Positions 24,545 through 37,331 are shown, counted from the stretch's first letter. The stretch is DNA of 64,000 bases from Spironucleus salmonicida (GCA_000497125.2 CM035317.1:1700001-1764000); one strand, 5' to 3'. Notes: a model not told the origin generated them from the sequence alone. Translations and numbers: made by a program.

Positions 24545-25501
24545 ATGACAGAAGAATCATCAGACTCCACTGATTGGTCTTTACACCCACTTTTTATTGA
24601 TCATACACCTTCATAAGCACATATTGACAAATCTCCATAATTATAAGGAATATAATCTATGTTATTTGAGGAGAGTCCTGATGTTAAGCAAGGAACTCTA
24701 AGAACTTAAGGAAATAATTGCATGGCAGTAGCTCTTCGTTAACAAGATAAAAATTTACTGCGTTAGCATTTAAGATAGGCATTATCTTGTTACACTGAAG
24801 CAATAGAAACAGAAACTAATGTTCTTGAGCCAGAAAAATCATTAAAGCTTGCTGTCATATATTCAAATAGATCAGAATGCTTCAGACTTCTAGAAGATTA
24901 TGCGAGAGCATTTTAAGATGCGGATGCAGCCTTTACACTGGACTAATCAAACTGGAAATCTATCGTTAGAAAAGCTAAAATTTGTGAAAATCTTTCTGAT
25001 TTTTCAAGAGCAATTTATTATTGGAAGAAGGTGTGGGATGTAACTAATTAATAATAGGTGAAGAAGAGTTTAAATGTATGTAAAATTATGCTTAAAAATA
25101 TTGAAATTAAGCTATCGGCTTAAAAATTAGCATGCCAAGAAACTTGCGGCAATGTTCGGTTTGGCAAACTATTACCATTTATCGCTATGGAATAATCTTA
25201 GGTTTTAGAATCATACAACTTGAAAAGTGTGCATATATATATCTTGGATTTAGAAACTTTATAGGTAGACACTTTATAAGATTGCTATTTAGATACAAAG
25301 ATGAAGGACTTTTAAAAAATATTAGAAACAAAGAAAAAATTCACATTTAGAGAAAATTGGACAGATATGTTTGATGAACATATAAAACCATCACAAGGAT
25401 AATAAAAAGTTATCATTATCAATAATAACAAGACATTAAGAGAAATTATCAATGATGAAAGATATATAGTTCCTGGAGTAATAAGTTTTTATATAGAGTG
25501 A
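24545..25501 (+). CDS. TTC4: TPR co-chaperone, TTC4/Cns1 family
   Basis: 318 residues. It starts with the family's WxxxPLF element (STDWSLHPLFIDHTP), then AIQSIIF-like GIQSMLFEE. Three TPR motifs follow (about 70-190) with the AxxxYTxAI and IYSNRSECFRLLEDYARAFQDA patterns. A C-terminal wheel domain ends KTLREIINDERYIVPGVISFY, matching TTC4 (STLLQVLQHQRYFVKALTPAFLV). TTC4/Cns1 binds Hsp90 and Hsp70 and supports translation-factor folding. The gene ends GAG-TGA-A, 9 bp from the convergent IPI1-like stop. Confidence 0.85.
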
Positions 25502-25510
25502 ACACTTGTC

Positions 25511-26977
25511 TCATTCGATTTATAATAACTCAAGAAATGCATCCAGATATACTGATTATATTTTTCTCTAAGCTATTAATTTTGGATATGCTGTTTTAGA
25601 ACCTATTTTTATTTCATTAAAAGACTATTTTTAGTCTTTTAAATCAAAAACTAAATTATTAATTTTAAAATAATTCCATCTTTAAATAAAGGACTTAATA
25701 AGTTCGATAGATGTAGCATATTATTTTCTAATTAGGCATTTTGAAATCTCTAACAATATTATTTAAGGTGGACACTCTTATACATGTTAAATTATAAATA
25801 ATTTATCGTCGATGTTCAATAATTTTAAGTAAATATTAAAACAAGAATATTATTTAGTTATTAAAGATTTTAATATATTTGATGCAATAGGCTAATTTAC
25901 TACAATATTTTATGTAATTACCTCCAATACATCAATAGTAATCTTACTTTCTTAGACGTTAAGAATTTGCTTGAGATCAAATTTTCTATCTTTTTAAACA
26001 ATAGATACGTTCTCCAATACTTATATATTTGTTATAAGATATACTAATGAGTTGAGAATAAAGCAACTCTCATGTATATCCTATGAACTTTAACCTGCAG
26101 TATACGGAAATGATGAAATGATTTCGTCTCTAAAACCAGTACTTATCTATACGTCTAAAAATTATTAAATATAATGAACTAATATTAAAAGGGATATAAG
26201 GAATTATGTTTCATGTTTCAAAAGAAGAGGTTAAAGAATATTTTTTAATTTAAATACATCATGAATTTACTGAAGAAGATCCGTATTAGAGTGTTATGTA
26301 ATAATATTTTCGTGCATTGTTAAATCCCACTACGTGGAAGGATTAACATATAAGTTACTATTTTAAGTATTTTGTTAATCTTCAATTATCCAAATAAGAA
26401 TAACAATAATTTTAGGAGCAATCTATTCATCCTGTAAGCAGAATGCAAAATCAGAAATTTGATTAATACTACACAGTTTTGCCATATTTTAGTTCATTTC
26501 TTTTATAAAAACTCTCTTTGTATCTAAAAATGACTAATTTAATATTAATTTAACATTAATCTAAAAAATAGTCTGATATTACTTAAACAAAATAGTGAAA
26601 GTATCTACTAAATAAGATAAAAGCTAAGCAGCTGCTGTGAAAACTTATGGGTCTATATCATGTAAAGAATGAAAAATACATTATAACAAATAATTAGATC
26701 TAGATGGAATTAATTAGTTTGGAGTTTTCTCTAAAATAGACTTTAACATCATGTAAGCATCCTTTCTATTTTTAGCTGTTGAAGAAGTGGTTTGTTTTAA
26801 GAGATGTTCAGCTGTGTTTTGATTTTACGAAATTTGTTTAAGAGTTTTATAAGATAAGGATAAATTTGTTAATTTAGTATTAGCCTTTAATTCTCCTACT
26901 TTAGTTTTTGAAATCTTAAAATCTTCACTTTTGTTTTTTACTATTTTTGTTTAATGCGTTTTCTTTTTGCTAGGCAT
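25511..26977 (-). CDS. IPI1: IPI1/TEX10-like 60S biogenesis factor
   Basis: 488-residue continuous frame. The basic N-terminus (MPSKKKTHQTKIVKNKSEDFK) leads into KTKVGELKANTKLTNLSLSYKTL and then a HEAT-like block (AKNRKDAYMMLKSILEKTP...AAAQLLSYLVDTF). This order matches IPI1/TEX10: basic EDFxKxKxKVGK, TxxSFKxKxI, then ARM/HEAT repeats. IPI1 belongs to the Rix1 complex that acts with the Rea1 ATPase on pre-60S particles in the nucleus. The remaining 330 residues are helical. A plus-strand frame (26206-26598) and an apparent short-intron alternative inside this gene are shadows. Confidence 0.72.
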
Positions 26978-27047
26978 CAAAGAAAAGAAAAAATATTATT
27001 TATAGTATATACAATATAATAATATTTCGTATACTTTACTGGGTATA

Positions 27048-27347
27048 ATGATTCAATCAATTGGTAAAAAAGTATTATTTTCAGCTATTAATCCATAAAC
27101 CCTATCATCATGTGCTACCTCATGTGCAACATGTCCATCTTTTTCTTCTTGCTAAACGAATAAATAATCAAATTAGCAGCCTGATACAGAGGGAGCAATA
27201 GGAGTGTCTTCTTAATCTCAAGCTTAAGTAGTTGATACTTAACAATACAACCACATTTAAATAGGATAATAAAAATTAAAAATCTAAGTATAATCCATAA
27301 GAACATAGTCTTTAACAGATTGGGCTATTTATTAATATGGCAAGTGA
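27048..27347 (+). CDS. Unknown small Cys/Ser/Gln-rich protein (99 aa)
   Basis: TGA-bounded frame with ATG 70 bp from the divergent IPI1-like start and an AT-rich leader with TATAGTATATACAATATAAT. The N-terminal third has a Cys cluster (SSCATSCATCPSFSSC) that could bind metal or form disulfides. The rest is Gln-rich, with Gln encoded largely by TAA/TAG. It ends AAG-TGA-T, 2 bp from the convergent CPSF73 stop, as expected of genuine genes here. Function unknown. Confidence 0.5.
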
Positions 27348-27349
27348 TT

Positions 27350-29494
27350 TCAATCAATCATTGATATTTTATTAATTTCCATACAAACTTCTTTCTACCA
27401 TCCTTCTTAACAAATCCAATATCCATATATAGGTCTTACATCGATATTCTCTATTTCTATATATCCTTCTTTTTCTTCACCGCAACCAAATAAATCAATC
27501 ACGTTAGTGATTCCCATTTTATTTTAAGGCTTATTTTCTGTCATCTGGATCATCTTATCTAAAATAAATAACTAAACTTTGTCTGCCTCTCGGGGCGCTT
27601 AAACCTCTAAATAGTAGCCGGTTTATTGTTCTAATACAGGTGTTTTAATCCCATTAGCACTCTTCAATAATGAAATCTTTAATTCTTCAGAAGATAAAGC
27701 ACCTAACGATTCCACTATAGTCTTTTCTTCATCTAATAACTCGGCACTGGCTTAAATTTTTATTTTAGATTTTACTTTTTCTAATTATAGGCACTACTTC
27801 AATATAACAAACTGTGAATCATCGCCCTATAAAATTGAATTAAGTAATGTAGTTCTGCATATAAATGATCCATCTATACGTTTTACGAAACAATTTCCAA
27901 ATAAAGTTTCTAGCCTTGCCTTTAATTTATCAACTGAAAATTAAACATCACATCCTAATGTTGTTACAAAAGTTTGAGTAGGATAACTTTAATCGATAAT
28001 TTCAAAATCTATTCCACTCTACTTAATGTGTACCAATTGTTTATCCTGTTGGATAAATTATTCAAATGGTTGAGACTATGCATTATATTATGCCTAAATA
28101 GATTTTTATATTTTTATCTTAACAGCTTCTCCATTATCTGGAACAGAAATTTTCATATCTTTCATTTCAGAATAATCTGTATCCGGGTCATCTTTTTCTC
28201 GTAGCCCATTATGATATAAATCAATTAAATGAGCTTCTAGATTAGATAACGCTCCCTTAGATCCATGTATTAAAACTAGGTGTTTTGGCCTTAGTGTTTC
28301 TAATAATTTCATAGTTTATGTTACATCAGAGTGTGCCGAAAATGATAATTCTAAAATTCTTATCTTTAATGGCACTAATGTACCATCTTTCTTTTTAATT
28401 TATGTAGGCTTTTCTTTTGAATTTAATAATAAACTTAGAAATGATCCTTCGGCTCCATATCCGGTTACTAATAATAAATTCTTATCTTAACCAGCCATTT
28501 CATCAAAAAATGTTCTAGACACACCAGACTAAAGCATACCAGGGGTACAAAATATAACGCATGGTTTATTTTTCTATATAGTGAGTGCATCTGTCTCATG
28601 TTATACATATCTTTCTTCTTTAGAAAAATCTTTACCAATAGTTGAGATATAATAAATTGGAAATTTCTATAGTTCTAGATGTTAATGCCAATGATTATCT
28701 AGTATTCTTAAAAGTTCCTATACTCGACCAATTGCAAAAACTGGCAACAAAACTCTACCATCTTTCTAAAGAGTATCAACTATTGAATCAATAAATTTTA
28801 TTTCTCGAAGTTTTCTATCAGTATGTTTCATTGTACCGTAAGTACCTTCTGTAATTAATACATCAGGTCTAAGTTTTTACGGTAATTCTGCCATTTTCAA
28901 ATGTAAATCTTGCTCCATAGAATAATCACCTGTATAGAAACATGAAAACCCAGCAATTTCAATATGAAACATACAAGCTCCTATAACGTGACCGGCTGGA
29001 TATGCAACTAAAGAAATATTATGTTTTAACTTGACAAACTCATTAAAAGCAATAGTTTTTATACATTTTTTTACTTTTTCAACTGCCGCATCCGCAGTAG
29101 ATTTCCTTTAATCTTTAGGTATATGGTGAAACAATTTATTAGAATGTATCATATCCTTAAGATTAAGAAGCATTATAGTTCTAGTATCACTTGTCATGTA
29201 AATTGGCGGTGGGTTTTTCATTGAAGAAATGAAAAATGGGAGAGCAGACACATGATCATTATGAAAATGAGAAATTAAAATAAAATCTATCTCTTAATCT
29301 ATTAAATCGAAGAATGGTAATGCAGGTATATCTGATAGAGCATTATCCTCAGATATAGAAGGATTAATTCCACAATCCATTAAAAACGCCGCTTTTGTAC
29401 CTGCTCTATCAAATTTAACATAAAAGCAGCTTCTGCCAACTTCTCGTCCGGCGCCTAATGGCATAACTTAGAATACATTTTATTCCTCTTGCAT
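27350..29494 (-). CDS. CPSF3: CPSF73-type pre-mRNA 3'-end endonuclease
   Basis: 714 residues. The metallo-beta-lactamase core includes HxHxDH as HFHNDH (about 76-81), AGHVIGACMF (motif 3), YTGDYS (motif 4) and LITEGTYG. The beta-CASP domain carries FCTPGMLQSGVSR and the A-C motifs LSFSAHSD and LVLIHGSK. About 270 C-terminal residues resemble the CPSF73 dimerisation region. The enzyme cleaves pre-mRNA (and usually histone mRNA) before polyadenylation. INTS11 shares the core, but length and C-terminus favour CPSF73. With 3' intergenic spaces of only 0-14 bp, its target signal must often lie within or beside coding sequence. Confidence 0.92.
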
Positions 29495-29529
29495 TTAAAA
29501 AGAAAAGTATATAAAACTAAACTCTTTCT

Positions 29530-29544
29530 ATATTATAATATATA
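29530..29544 (+). promoter_or_regulatory. TATTATAATATAT promoter-like tract of CorA/MRS2 gene
   Basis: A/T tract with TATAAT units 18-32 bp before the CorA/MRS2 start, of the same type as those seen before many other starts. The role is inferred from recurrence and position. Confidence 0.35.
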
Positions 29545-29561
29545 AACTATAGCGATTTACA

Positions 29562-30659
29562 ATGAATTTGAATTTTATTAAAGTCTAGGAAGAAGATTTA
29601 TTTAACTAAGAAAATTGTTATTTTACTTCTCAGTAGTTATTAAATTAGTTTGATATAACACATAGAGAAATACGGTAGTTATAGGCTGGCACATATATGA
29701 TTATTCCAAAACATAATTAGTTATTAATTTCATTAAATAAAATACCTTTAATAGTGCTCCCTACTTAATTATTAATATTATAGCTGAATAATGATTGTGT
29801 TACATTTACCTCATAGTTTTCAACATTAATGGAAGAAGTTAATCAATCATAATAAATTTGGGAACTTGCTGTATTTGAAACTCTATTATTATATCTAAAT
29901 AAAATTATGAATGAAAACTATGTTTAAATATTAGTTCAGTTCAACGCTTTCAAGTATCAAGATCATACTAATTTGAATTTTATTCTTTAAAAAGTCAAAT
30001 CTATTTGTCAGAAAATGGAAAATATTTTGGAAGATGTTTTACAAAATGAGTAACTTTTAGCATAACTAGCATTTATTAATTAGAAAGTAATTTTAAATGC
30101 GAATGCATTAAATTAGTCATGTTCAGATCTATCTTCTCAGAGTAAGCTAATACACACATAATCTAGGTCCAAACTCAATACTATTTTTTAAAAAGACTAT
30201 AATTAGGATGAATTATCTAGATTGCCTTTATCTTTAGAAGCACTTATTGATATTATCGATTCATATAAAATCCAATTTCATTCAATATTTATTGAATCAT
30301 GTGAAATGGATCTTAAAGTAGATCTTAAAATATTATAGACTTAGATAAAGCTTGATATTTAAAGAAATTTCATAGTAAATTTTTCTTTAAATTAAAAAAT
30401 TATAAATGTAGCGTTAACTGCTTCTAGTCTTATAGGCGGTATTTTTGGCATGAATTTATTAAATCCTTGGTCTTTTGATAGACCTACAACAAACAATTCA
30501 CCGTTACCGTTCATATGTTCGGTAGTTGGGACAGTTACTATATTTTTTGGGTTTTTGTTATCATTAAATTATCTGAGTTTACCATCTCGGAATAAATTTG
30601 CCGATAAGAAACGAGAAGCTTTCAAATTTTTGAGAAAAAGATATGAGAATATAAATTGA
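29562..30659 (+). CDS. MRS2: CorA/MRS2-type magnesium channel
   Basis: 365 residues. A long cytosolic alpha/beta and helical domain precedes two C-terminal membrane segments: ALTASSLIGGIFGMN (GMN selectivity motif at 296-298) and ICSVVGTVTIFFGFLLSL. The GMN loop is the signature of the pentameric CorA/MRS2/ALR family that moves Mg2+ down its gradient. The tail is basic (KKREAFKFLRKRY). The Asn-rich loop between the helices is longer than in bacterial CorA and closer to MRS2. Localisation cannot be deduced; a mitochondrial role would not apply to a diplomonad. The stop is 4 bp from that of the convergent gene. Confidence 0.9.
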
Positions 30660-30663
30660 TATT

Positions 30664-31296
30664 TCACTTTATAAGTTCGACGTAAATATTTTTTACTATA
30701 CCTTCAATATTTCCAACTCGACTCCACAAATCATCTACTTTTGCATCTAACCTTTGAATTGCCTCTAACATTTTATTCTAAATCATAATAAATTCAGGGC
30801 CTATCTATATTTTTTACTAACACAACATATCTAATGTATTATTTTCCTGTTTCTGATGAGATGAGAATCTCTCAGCAGCATCTAGTTAATTTTCTTCCAC
30901 TTTTGTTCTAAAATGATTTTTTGAAACCAGTTTCAAAATATCCACAAACACTCCAATCATGCGTATTTTCATAGCTGAAAAAGATTTCCTTTTCCATTAC
31001 TCATAAGGTAATATCGAGAAATAAACAGATTTAATTTATTTTTAATGCTTTTGAATAAAATTAGCAAATATATTGTACCATTAGTCATCTTTAAAATGAT
31101 TAAGAGGTGTAAAAATTGCTTCATCTATTAATATTTAATGTAAATTCAAAGAAACAGAATTTATAATTTTTTAGACTAAAATGATTAATTACTTTGGTTC
31201 AGCATCTGTATATACGTCTGGGTTTATATAAATATTTGGTTCAACAAATCCCCGCAATTTTGCTTCCAAAGCACGACATTCCGCAGAAATTTCCAT
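30664..31296 (-). CDS. Unknown helical protein with C-terminal coiled coil
   Basis: 210 residues from ATG at 31296. The first 120 are mixed helix with aromatic residues (DDQWYNIFANFIQKHQK, YEQWKRKSF). The end is a heptad-like coiled coil (MLEAIQRLDAKVDDLWSRV). No domain recognised. The upstream region has the TATATTATATTATATAA tract. It ends AAG-TGA-A, 4 bp from the CorA stop. The RRP40-like gene ends 53 bp upstream on the same strand. Confidence 0.7.
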
Positions 31297-31349
31297 TTTT
31301 TGATAGATTTTGCATATTAATATATTATATTATATAAGATAAACAAATT

Positions 31350-31970
31350 TCATAAAATTGATTGTCTTTCGTAAATTCTTCTTCTTGTGATAACTTCTTA
31401 AATTTCATCCTCTTGGCATCTTAAGCAATCGAATACGGTCTCTATTTCAAATTAGCTACAATTACCTACCCAGATCATACCATTAATTCCAATAAAACAA
31501 TCAAATTTAACGTATTTTGATATTTGTACCATAAATTAATCATTTAAAATTTTACTAGATTTATGTGGGGATAATTAGAGTATACGGCCTTCTAATAATT
31601 ATTTTTACACTTTAAGCTATGTTTAATGTCCTGCTTTGCAAAACTTTACAACACCGGCAATGAAATCGCCTGGCTAAAGTGAAGACTTTTATGTATCGCT
31701 CTGAGCGACAAAAGCTGGTATATTATTATTTATATCAACTAAAAATCCACCTGAACATCTTTATATAACAGTTCCAACTACAGGATGGTCTTTAATTGGA
31801 TAATAAAGCTAGTTAATAAATTTAGAAGAAATTTACAAAGGTTGAAACTCAGATATAATTCCAACTGCAGTAAATAGATATTTTTTTCTGTGCAATATAA
31901 TTGATTAGTCTATAATATCTAACCTATCAGAATCTTTTGAGTAAATATCACCTGGAAAAATAAGTGTCAT
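31350..31970 (-). CDS. EXOSC3: Exosome cap subunit, RRP40-like (S1/KH)
   Basis: 206 residues with the exosome-cap order: N-terminal VxPGD element (LIFPGDIYSKDSD), an S1 domain (HPVVGTVIQRCSGGFLVDI...IPAFVAQS; LQPGDFIAGVVKFC), and a KH-like end with KYVKFDCFIGINGMIWV. The last motif corresponds to the RRP40 GMNGRIWV block. RRP40 caps the RNA-exosome ring and guides RNA into it. CSL4 and RRP4 share the fold, but the NGxIWV motif favours RRP40/RRP4. It lies 36 bp downstream of the same-strand 32007 gene. Confidence 0.82.
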
Positions 31971-32006
31971 AAAAGAAGTGGTGTATAATTAAATATAATA
32001 TATTAA

Positions 32007-32555
32007 TCAGTCATTGAAAAATAAATCTAACAAAGTTTTCATTAAGTATCTATTTCTTGACGCCACTTATGCGGAGATACTTATAATTACATTATCAATA
32101 TTTATCTTTATATCTCCATCCAAGTGACTAATAATATCATATTCAAAAATACGATTATATAACAGTTTATATAATTGCTTAGATAAACGTTGGACTTACT
32201 TAACCGTTGTAGGTTCATCGTCTAGTATCTACACTAAAGAGTCTAAAACAGTTTAATCCTAAAAATTTTTAAGAATAAATTTTTAAGAAATAAAATCAAG
32301 ACTAATAGCTCTTTAAAACCCGTTAAAATCTAATACTGCCATTAGTTTATCTTGATAAATATATTTAACTATTTTATTCGCCCCTATAAGAGGATTTTAT
32401 AATATAAACTATTTAACTATTCTCAAATTAATCTTAATGCCATTTTATTCTATCAGCTTTTTTAAATTATAAGATCTCATTAGTATTTATCGCTTATTAA
32501 TTATTTCTGTAATCTCTAATAATAATTACATATCTTTTCGAGAAATATTTTTCAT
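32007..32555 (-). CDS. Unknown 182-aa protein
   Basis: Continuous frame from ATG at 32555. The sequence is mainly helical and basic at the N-terminus (KNISRKDMQLLLEITEIINKR), with later stretches resembling ARM/HEAT-type helices (TVKQVQRLSKQLYKLLYNR; SAQVASRNRYLMKTLLDLFF). No motif recognised. It is tandem with its neighbours at 36-37 bp spacing on both sides, so a promoter must lie inside the upstream gene or transcription may continue through. Confidence 0.65.
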
Positions 32556-32592
32556 TATTAATATATATCGGTTATGAATTAGTATATAATAT

Positions 32593-34614
32593 TCACACTA
32601 GATTAAAAAGGCTTTTTACAAGCTTGATCTTACCATATTCATCTACTTTAATATAATTAAGATAAATTGTATCATCCGTTTCAACATAAAGTTTACCTGT
32701 ATAAATAGATAGAAATATATTCTTCAATTTGACTCTATAAAAAGCTATTAAGAATTTGAACAATTTTTAAGATTAAAATAATTAAATATAGTTTAGCATT
32801 TCCTTAGTCTTCATAATATTTATAGACTAAGTATTTATAACAATTTATATTCTATCCTTAAGTGAAGCTATTTATGCATCATAAATATTATTACTTAATA
32901 CATGGTGATAGCATAAATAATTTATTTTTTTAATGTTACACTTAATATTTTAAACTTATAATACATCTTTTAATTATAATATTGCTAGCTATTTAAATTA
33001 AACTCCAAAGTCTTAAATATCATGATTTTTTTAGTCAACTGATTATTAATATGATATCCTCTTAAAAAAAGATAGTCTGGAGTCAATATTTTTAATAACA
33101 TTTAATTATGTAAATGATACTCTTTAATTTTAAATACTGACCTTATTTAAACTGTGATAATCGATAAAATTGCTTATAGAACTAATACTACTTAGTCTAA
33201 ACTAGTAATCCTCTTTTCTATCAAGTAATAAAGCCGATAACTCAATAGTAAATATTTCCTATAAATAAAAACTAACACAGATTTAGTAATGCTGTTAATT
33301 ACCATCCAAATACAGTACATATTTAAAATTATACTATGGATTGTCGATTGTGTTTACTAATTTTATAAATATTTTACATTCTTCATAGATATCTTAAAAT
33401 ATACTAGCAATAACATAAATAAGTTATTACTGTCCTTACTTATATTATATACCGTTTTCTGTAATGATATACGTTCCACACGCGTATTCTTCATTTAAAT
33501 ACAAGTTTATATTTTTTGAAGGATCAGGTAAAAATAAAAACTAATGTAAAACTTCCGAATAAATTGAATTATCTAATACATTGATACTTACAAAAGAAAA
33601 TTTAAAAATATATTTAATTTAAATTACAATTTTATCTATTATTTTTTCTTAAAATAAGTACTATAATCCGTAGTCTTATTAATAACTGGATAATATTGTC
33701 TTCTTAATATCCTCTATTAATGTTAATTTTTCTGCTGATATTTCTTTACTAAACTAAACCCAATTAAGTATATCATAAAGATTCAGAGAAACTGTTAAAT
33801 AATATTAATTTTTTAATTGAATATACTCTAAAATATTAGATACATTATACTACTAGCACAACAATAATAAAATATTAGGTAAAAGAATAACATTAATTTT
33901 TACTGCAAACTAATTATCATATTTATACACATTAACGATTTAATCATTATTTATGAATATAATCTCCTTTAATTACGATAATTCTATATCTCTATCAGCT
34001 AACAATTATATTCCTGGATTAATATCATCATCTGAGAAAGCAAAAATAATAATTTGAAATAAAATTTTAAATAATATAAAAATGGCTAAAAATATTTATT
34101 ATGTGAATAATTATTAAATATTATAGTGGACTTATATCTAAGTCATTAAATATTATGTAATAACTTAAATTAAATTACATTTCGTTATCATAGAGTCAAA
34201 GCCTATACGTGGTATAAATAACTCAAATTTTTATAGTAAATATTCAGTGTCGTCCATTAAACTTACGATTGATAATCTAAAAATATTTTATAATACATTA
34301 TCATTCAGGTTTGAAAAGTACACACATACAATTATTGAATAAAATGTCTCTAACTAAGTATGATCCTTGACCCCAAATGTGATAACTAGTTCTTCTAAAT
34401 GAATATTAACACAAATTAGAAATCCATTTAACTAAAATATAGAAATGTCTAATATGTCCTATATACTAAATGACTATGACTAAATTTATTTAACAATTTC
34501 GATAAAAATTTCATCTTTTTAATTTAAATAGATTAAAATTCCTCTTAAATGCCAAACTTTTCTATGCTAAGATCTTCTATGTAATAATCCAGAGAATATC
34601 AACTATTTATCCAT
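32593..34614 (-). CDS. Unknown large protein (673 aa), PH-like N-terminus
   Basis: A 673-residue frame of extremely AT-rich codons. The start (MDKQLIFSGLLHRRSQHRK) followed by KVWHLRGILIYLN resembles the first strands of a pleckstrin-homology-like barrel. The remainder alternates short hydrophobic strands and Gln/Asn/Ile-rich segments with no catalytic motif. An internal ATG at 34257 is possible, but the frame is open for a further 119 codons upstream, up to a TGA, so the longer start is preferred. Function unknown; the PH idea is weak. Confidence 0.65.
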
Positions 34615-34662
34615 AAATCTATTCAATAATATATATGTATATAATTAATATCACATACTAAA

Positions 34663-35220
34663 ATGTTAGTTATAGATTTTCAAAATATTGATGTTAAAGA
34701 ATTGCCAGAGTTATTACCAGAAGACTCCAATTGTTAAAAAAGAAAACCTACAGATTATTAAGATAATATTCCAGAATAATATCATGCTAAATAATTTGGA
34801 TTAAATTTAAGATCATGTAATATATAATCTCTATTTGGCTTAGGTTAGTTAGTTTTTGAAACTGTTTGGGTGCCAGATAATTTAGTATATTTAGACGTCT
34901 CGTCAAATTAACTCACATCCATGAAAGGTGTAGAAGAATGTCCAAATTTGAAAATATTTTATGCCTAAGGGAATAATATATCAGATATTAATGAAGTGCA
35001 ATTGCTTTTGTAATTGAGGGAACTTTAGAGTATTAAGCTGCATGGAAACCCAATTATACTTTTAAGTAATTTTAGATAATATTTAATTGAAACTTTACCT
35101 TGGCTAAAAAATATTGATAGCGTGCCTGTTACGAGTAATGATAAGGTATGGGCTGACTATAATAAATCACTAGGTAATATTGATCTCAAAAAACGTAATA
35201 ATGTTGTTTTAAGAAAGTGA
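34663..35220 (+). CDS. LRRC51: Leucine-rich repeat protein LRRC51-like
   Basis: 185 residues with SDS22-type LRRs: LNLRSCNIQSL, LVYLDVSSNQLTSMKGVEECPNLKIFYAQGNNISD, LQSIKLHGNPI and an LRR cap with LPWLKNIDSV. Order and spacing match LRRC51 (WIDLSFNDLTS...LYLHGNSI...LTLHGNP...YRQYVLCTLSRITTFD). LRRC51-type proteins are conserved with cilia and implicated in axonemal function. The stop AAG-TGA is directly followed by the stop of the convergent gene, so the two stop codons form the palindrome TGATCA. Confidence 0.8.
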
Positions 35221-37284
35221 TCACTATCTATTTTTTAGAATTTGAAGTATTTATATTTGGCTATCTTAGAGTAATTCATGAGTATAGTTACTTAAATAAT
35301 TTACCAGTATATTTAACTAATCAGATTTATATTATTACTAAATTTCAATTTTCATTTCTGATTTAATAATCTGCAGCACGCCTATTTCTTATGCATTAAA
35401 TTAATATCCCCTTTAAGTTTGAGCTATAATAAAGCTTAAGCTATAATCCACTAATAAGTTGATATCAAGGATATTAACTTAATATCTATTGCTTTCAAAT
35501 ATCTCTAATAATATCATAACTATATCTGGGAAATATTCAGTCTAATTAAGATCTGTTATAAAATAATGGAAGAATTACTCTAAATAATTTTTATAAATAA
35601 AAAGATTAGTATCATATGATTATACTTTTAACGCTATATTGCTAGGATTTAATTTTTTAGTTTAAGAAAAATTTATCTGACAAATAGTTATTATGGTATT
35701 AAATAAATCATCATATGAACTAACAATTTATATAGACTAAAAGAAATATGTAACTATTTTACGCTGATATAATAAAGTTAGCGAAGAATTTTCTATACAA
35801 TTTGATAACCGGATCATAATTTTGTGTAAGTTTTATTTGCTATTCGCAAGTGCTTAAATTTATTATTAATATAATAATAAAATTTTCTTGGAATCATCAT
35901 TTATTAAAATAAACGTTTAATTTATTGATAAAACTAAGTTTTCTACCGATAAACTTTATATATGTTATTTTTCTGCCTTTGTGGCCTTGGCAACAATGAA
36001 ATATATATATCCATAAATATCATTGCTTATTATATTCTCTGAAATAAGGATTAAGATATCAGTAAAATATTCAATTGAAATATCTAACTTTACAAAATTA
36101 TCTATTTATTTCCAAGTAGGAATGTGAACTTTTCTTATAATATCATAGAATTCACAGTATTAAATAATAACTAGAGTCCGCTTAGAAGTTTAACGTAATG
36201 TAAGATAATTATTTAAGTATATATTTATAATTGAACTTTTAGTATTTAAAAATATTATATCTTTATATTTTTAACTTATTTCTAAGTGAGCTATCTGATC
36301 TAAACAATTATAATCCAATGAATAATTATAATTTTTTTATTGTTCTGCCATCAACAACCCATATACTTATTAATAAACACCAGATAATTTTTCATAGATA
36401 TCTTTAGAAAATATGATTTTATCTCCTTATAAAATAAATTAGTTGAGCTAAGAAATCTATAATCCATCGAATAAATTCATATTGTTTAATATATACTCAT
36501 TCGTGAATAAATTTTACATAATTTAAAATGCTATCGCCTCATTAATGGCAAATGTGGTGAAGTCTAATAATTTTATTTTTTCCGAAAGTGTTGGTTGAAC
36601 TTTAGATAAATACTTAAAAAGAAAGGAGTTAAGAGGCAACAAATTATTCTATATGTTTTAATATGAGTATAAATAAAATTCAAACATATTTTAAATAAAA
36701 AATTCATAAGAAGGTTTTTCTTAACTTATTTTTGAATAGAACTATTTCTTTGATTAAATATTATTTGGTGATATCTAAATTAATTAATTTATTATTTTAC
36801 CGGCCTTTTAATCCTAAAATTTACATATACCATTTGCTATTTCTACATTAAAAGGTGGAATTATATCTAAATAGTAATATTATTCTGGATAAAGTATTAA
36901 GCTTGAAATATAAATATTATTGATTCTAGTTTAAATTATATACTTAGATAAAGCTTATTAACTTATGTCTGAAAGTTGATTCATAAGTTATCTTATCTAT
37001 ATTTCATCTAAATAATGATTTAATTCTAACTCTTCATCAAAATTTAAGGAAAAGCATATTTATAAAAGATCTAATCTTTATGGCTCCTTAAGAGTATCCC
37101 ATATTAAAAATAATGGCTTGATAACACTAATAATTATAGCAGAAAAGGTTTTTAATAAATAAACTTTATCTAAAAGTTTAAAAATCTTTTCCACATTATT
37201 GATATTACTTGATATTTCGTAAATAGACACATCAATATGTTAAGTTAGATATACTAAAGCTTCTTCTAAAAATATTTATTTCAT
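35221..37284 (-). CDS. Unknown large helical protein (687 aa)
   Basis: Continuous 687-residue frame from ATG at 37284. Composition is Ile/Leu/Asn/Gln/Tyr-rich with few Gly and Pro, suggesting an alpha-helical solenoid; no repeat unit or catalytic motif could be defined. Many Gln are TAA/TAG, so a standard-code search would miss it entirely. It diverges from the 37332 gene across 47 bp and abuts the LRRC51 stop with no gap. Its last codon is TAG (Gln) before TGA, giving AGTGA. Confidence 0.7.
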
Positions 37285-37331
37285 TTTAAGTAATATTATA
37301 TTTATAATATATAATAAAATATCTCAATAAA

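Noticed and set aside
26206-26598. Plus-strand 130-codon frame, and an apparent 23-base GT...AG intron on the minus strand at 26130-26152
   Set aside because: The minus-strand IPI1/TEX10-like frame is continuous from 26977 to 25511 through this region, so neither the antisense gene nor the intron is needed.
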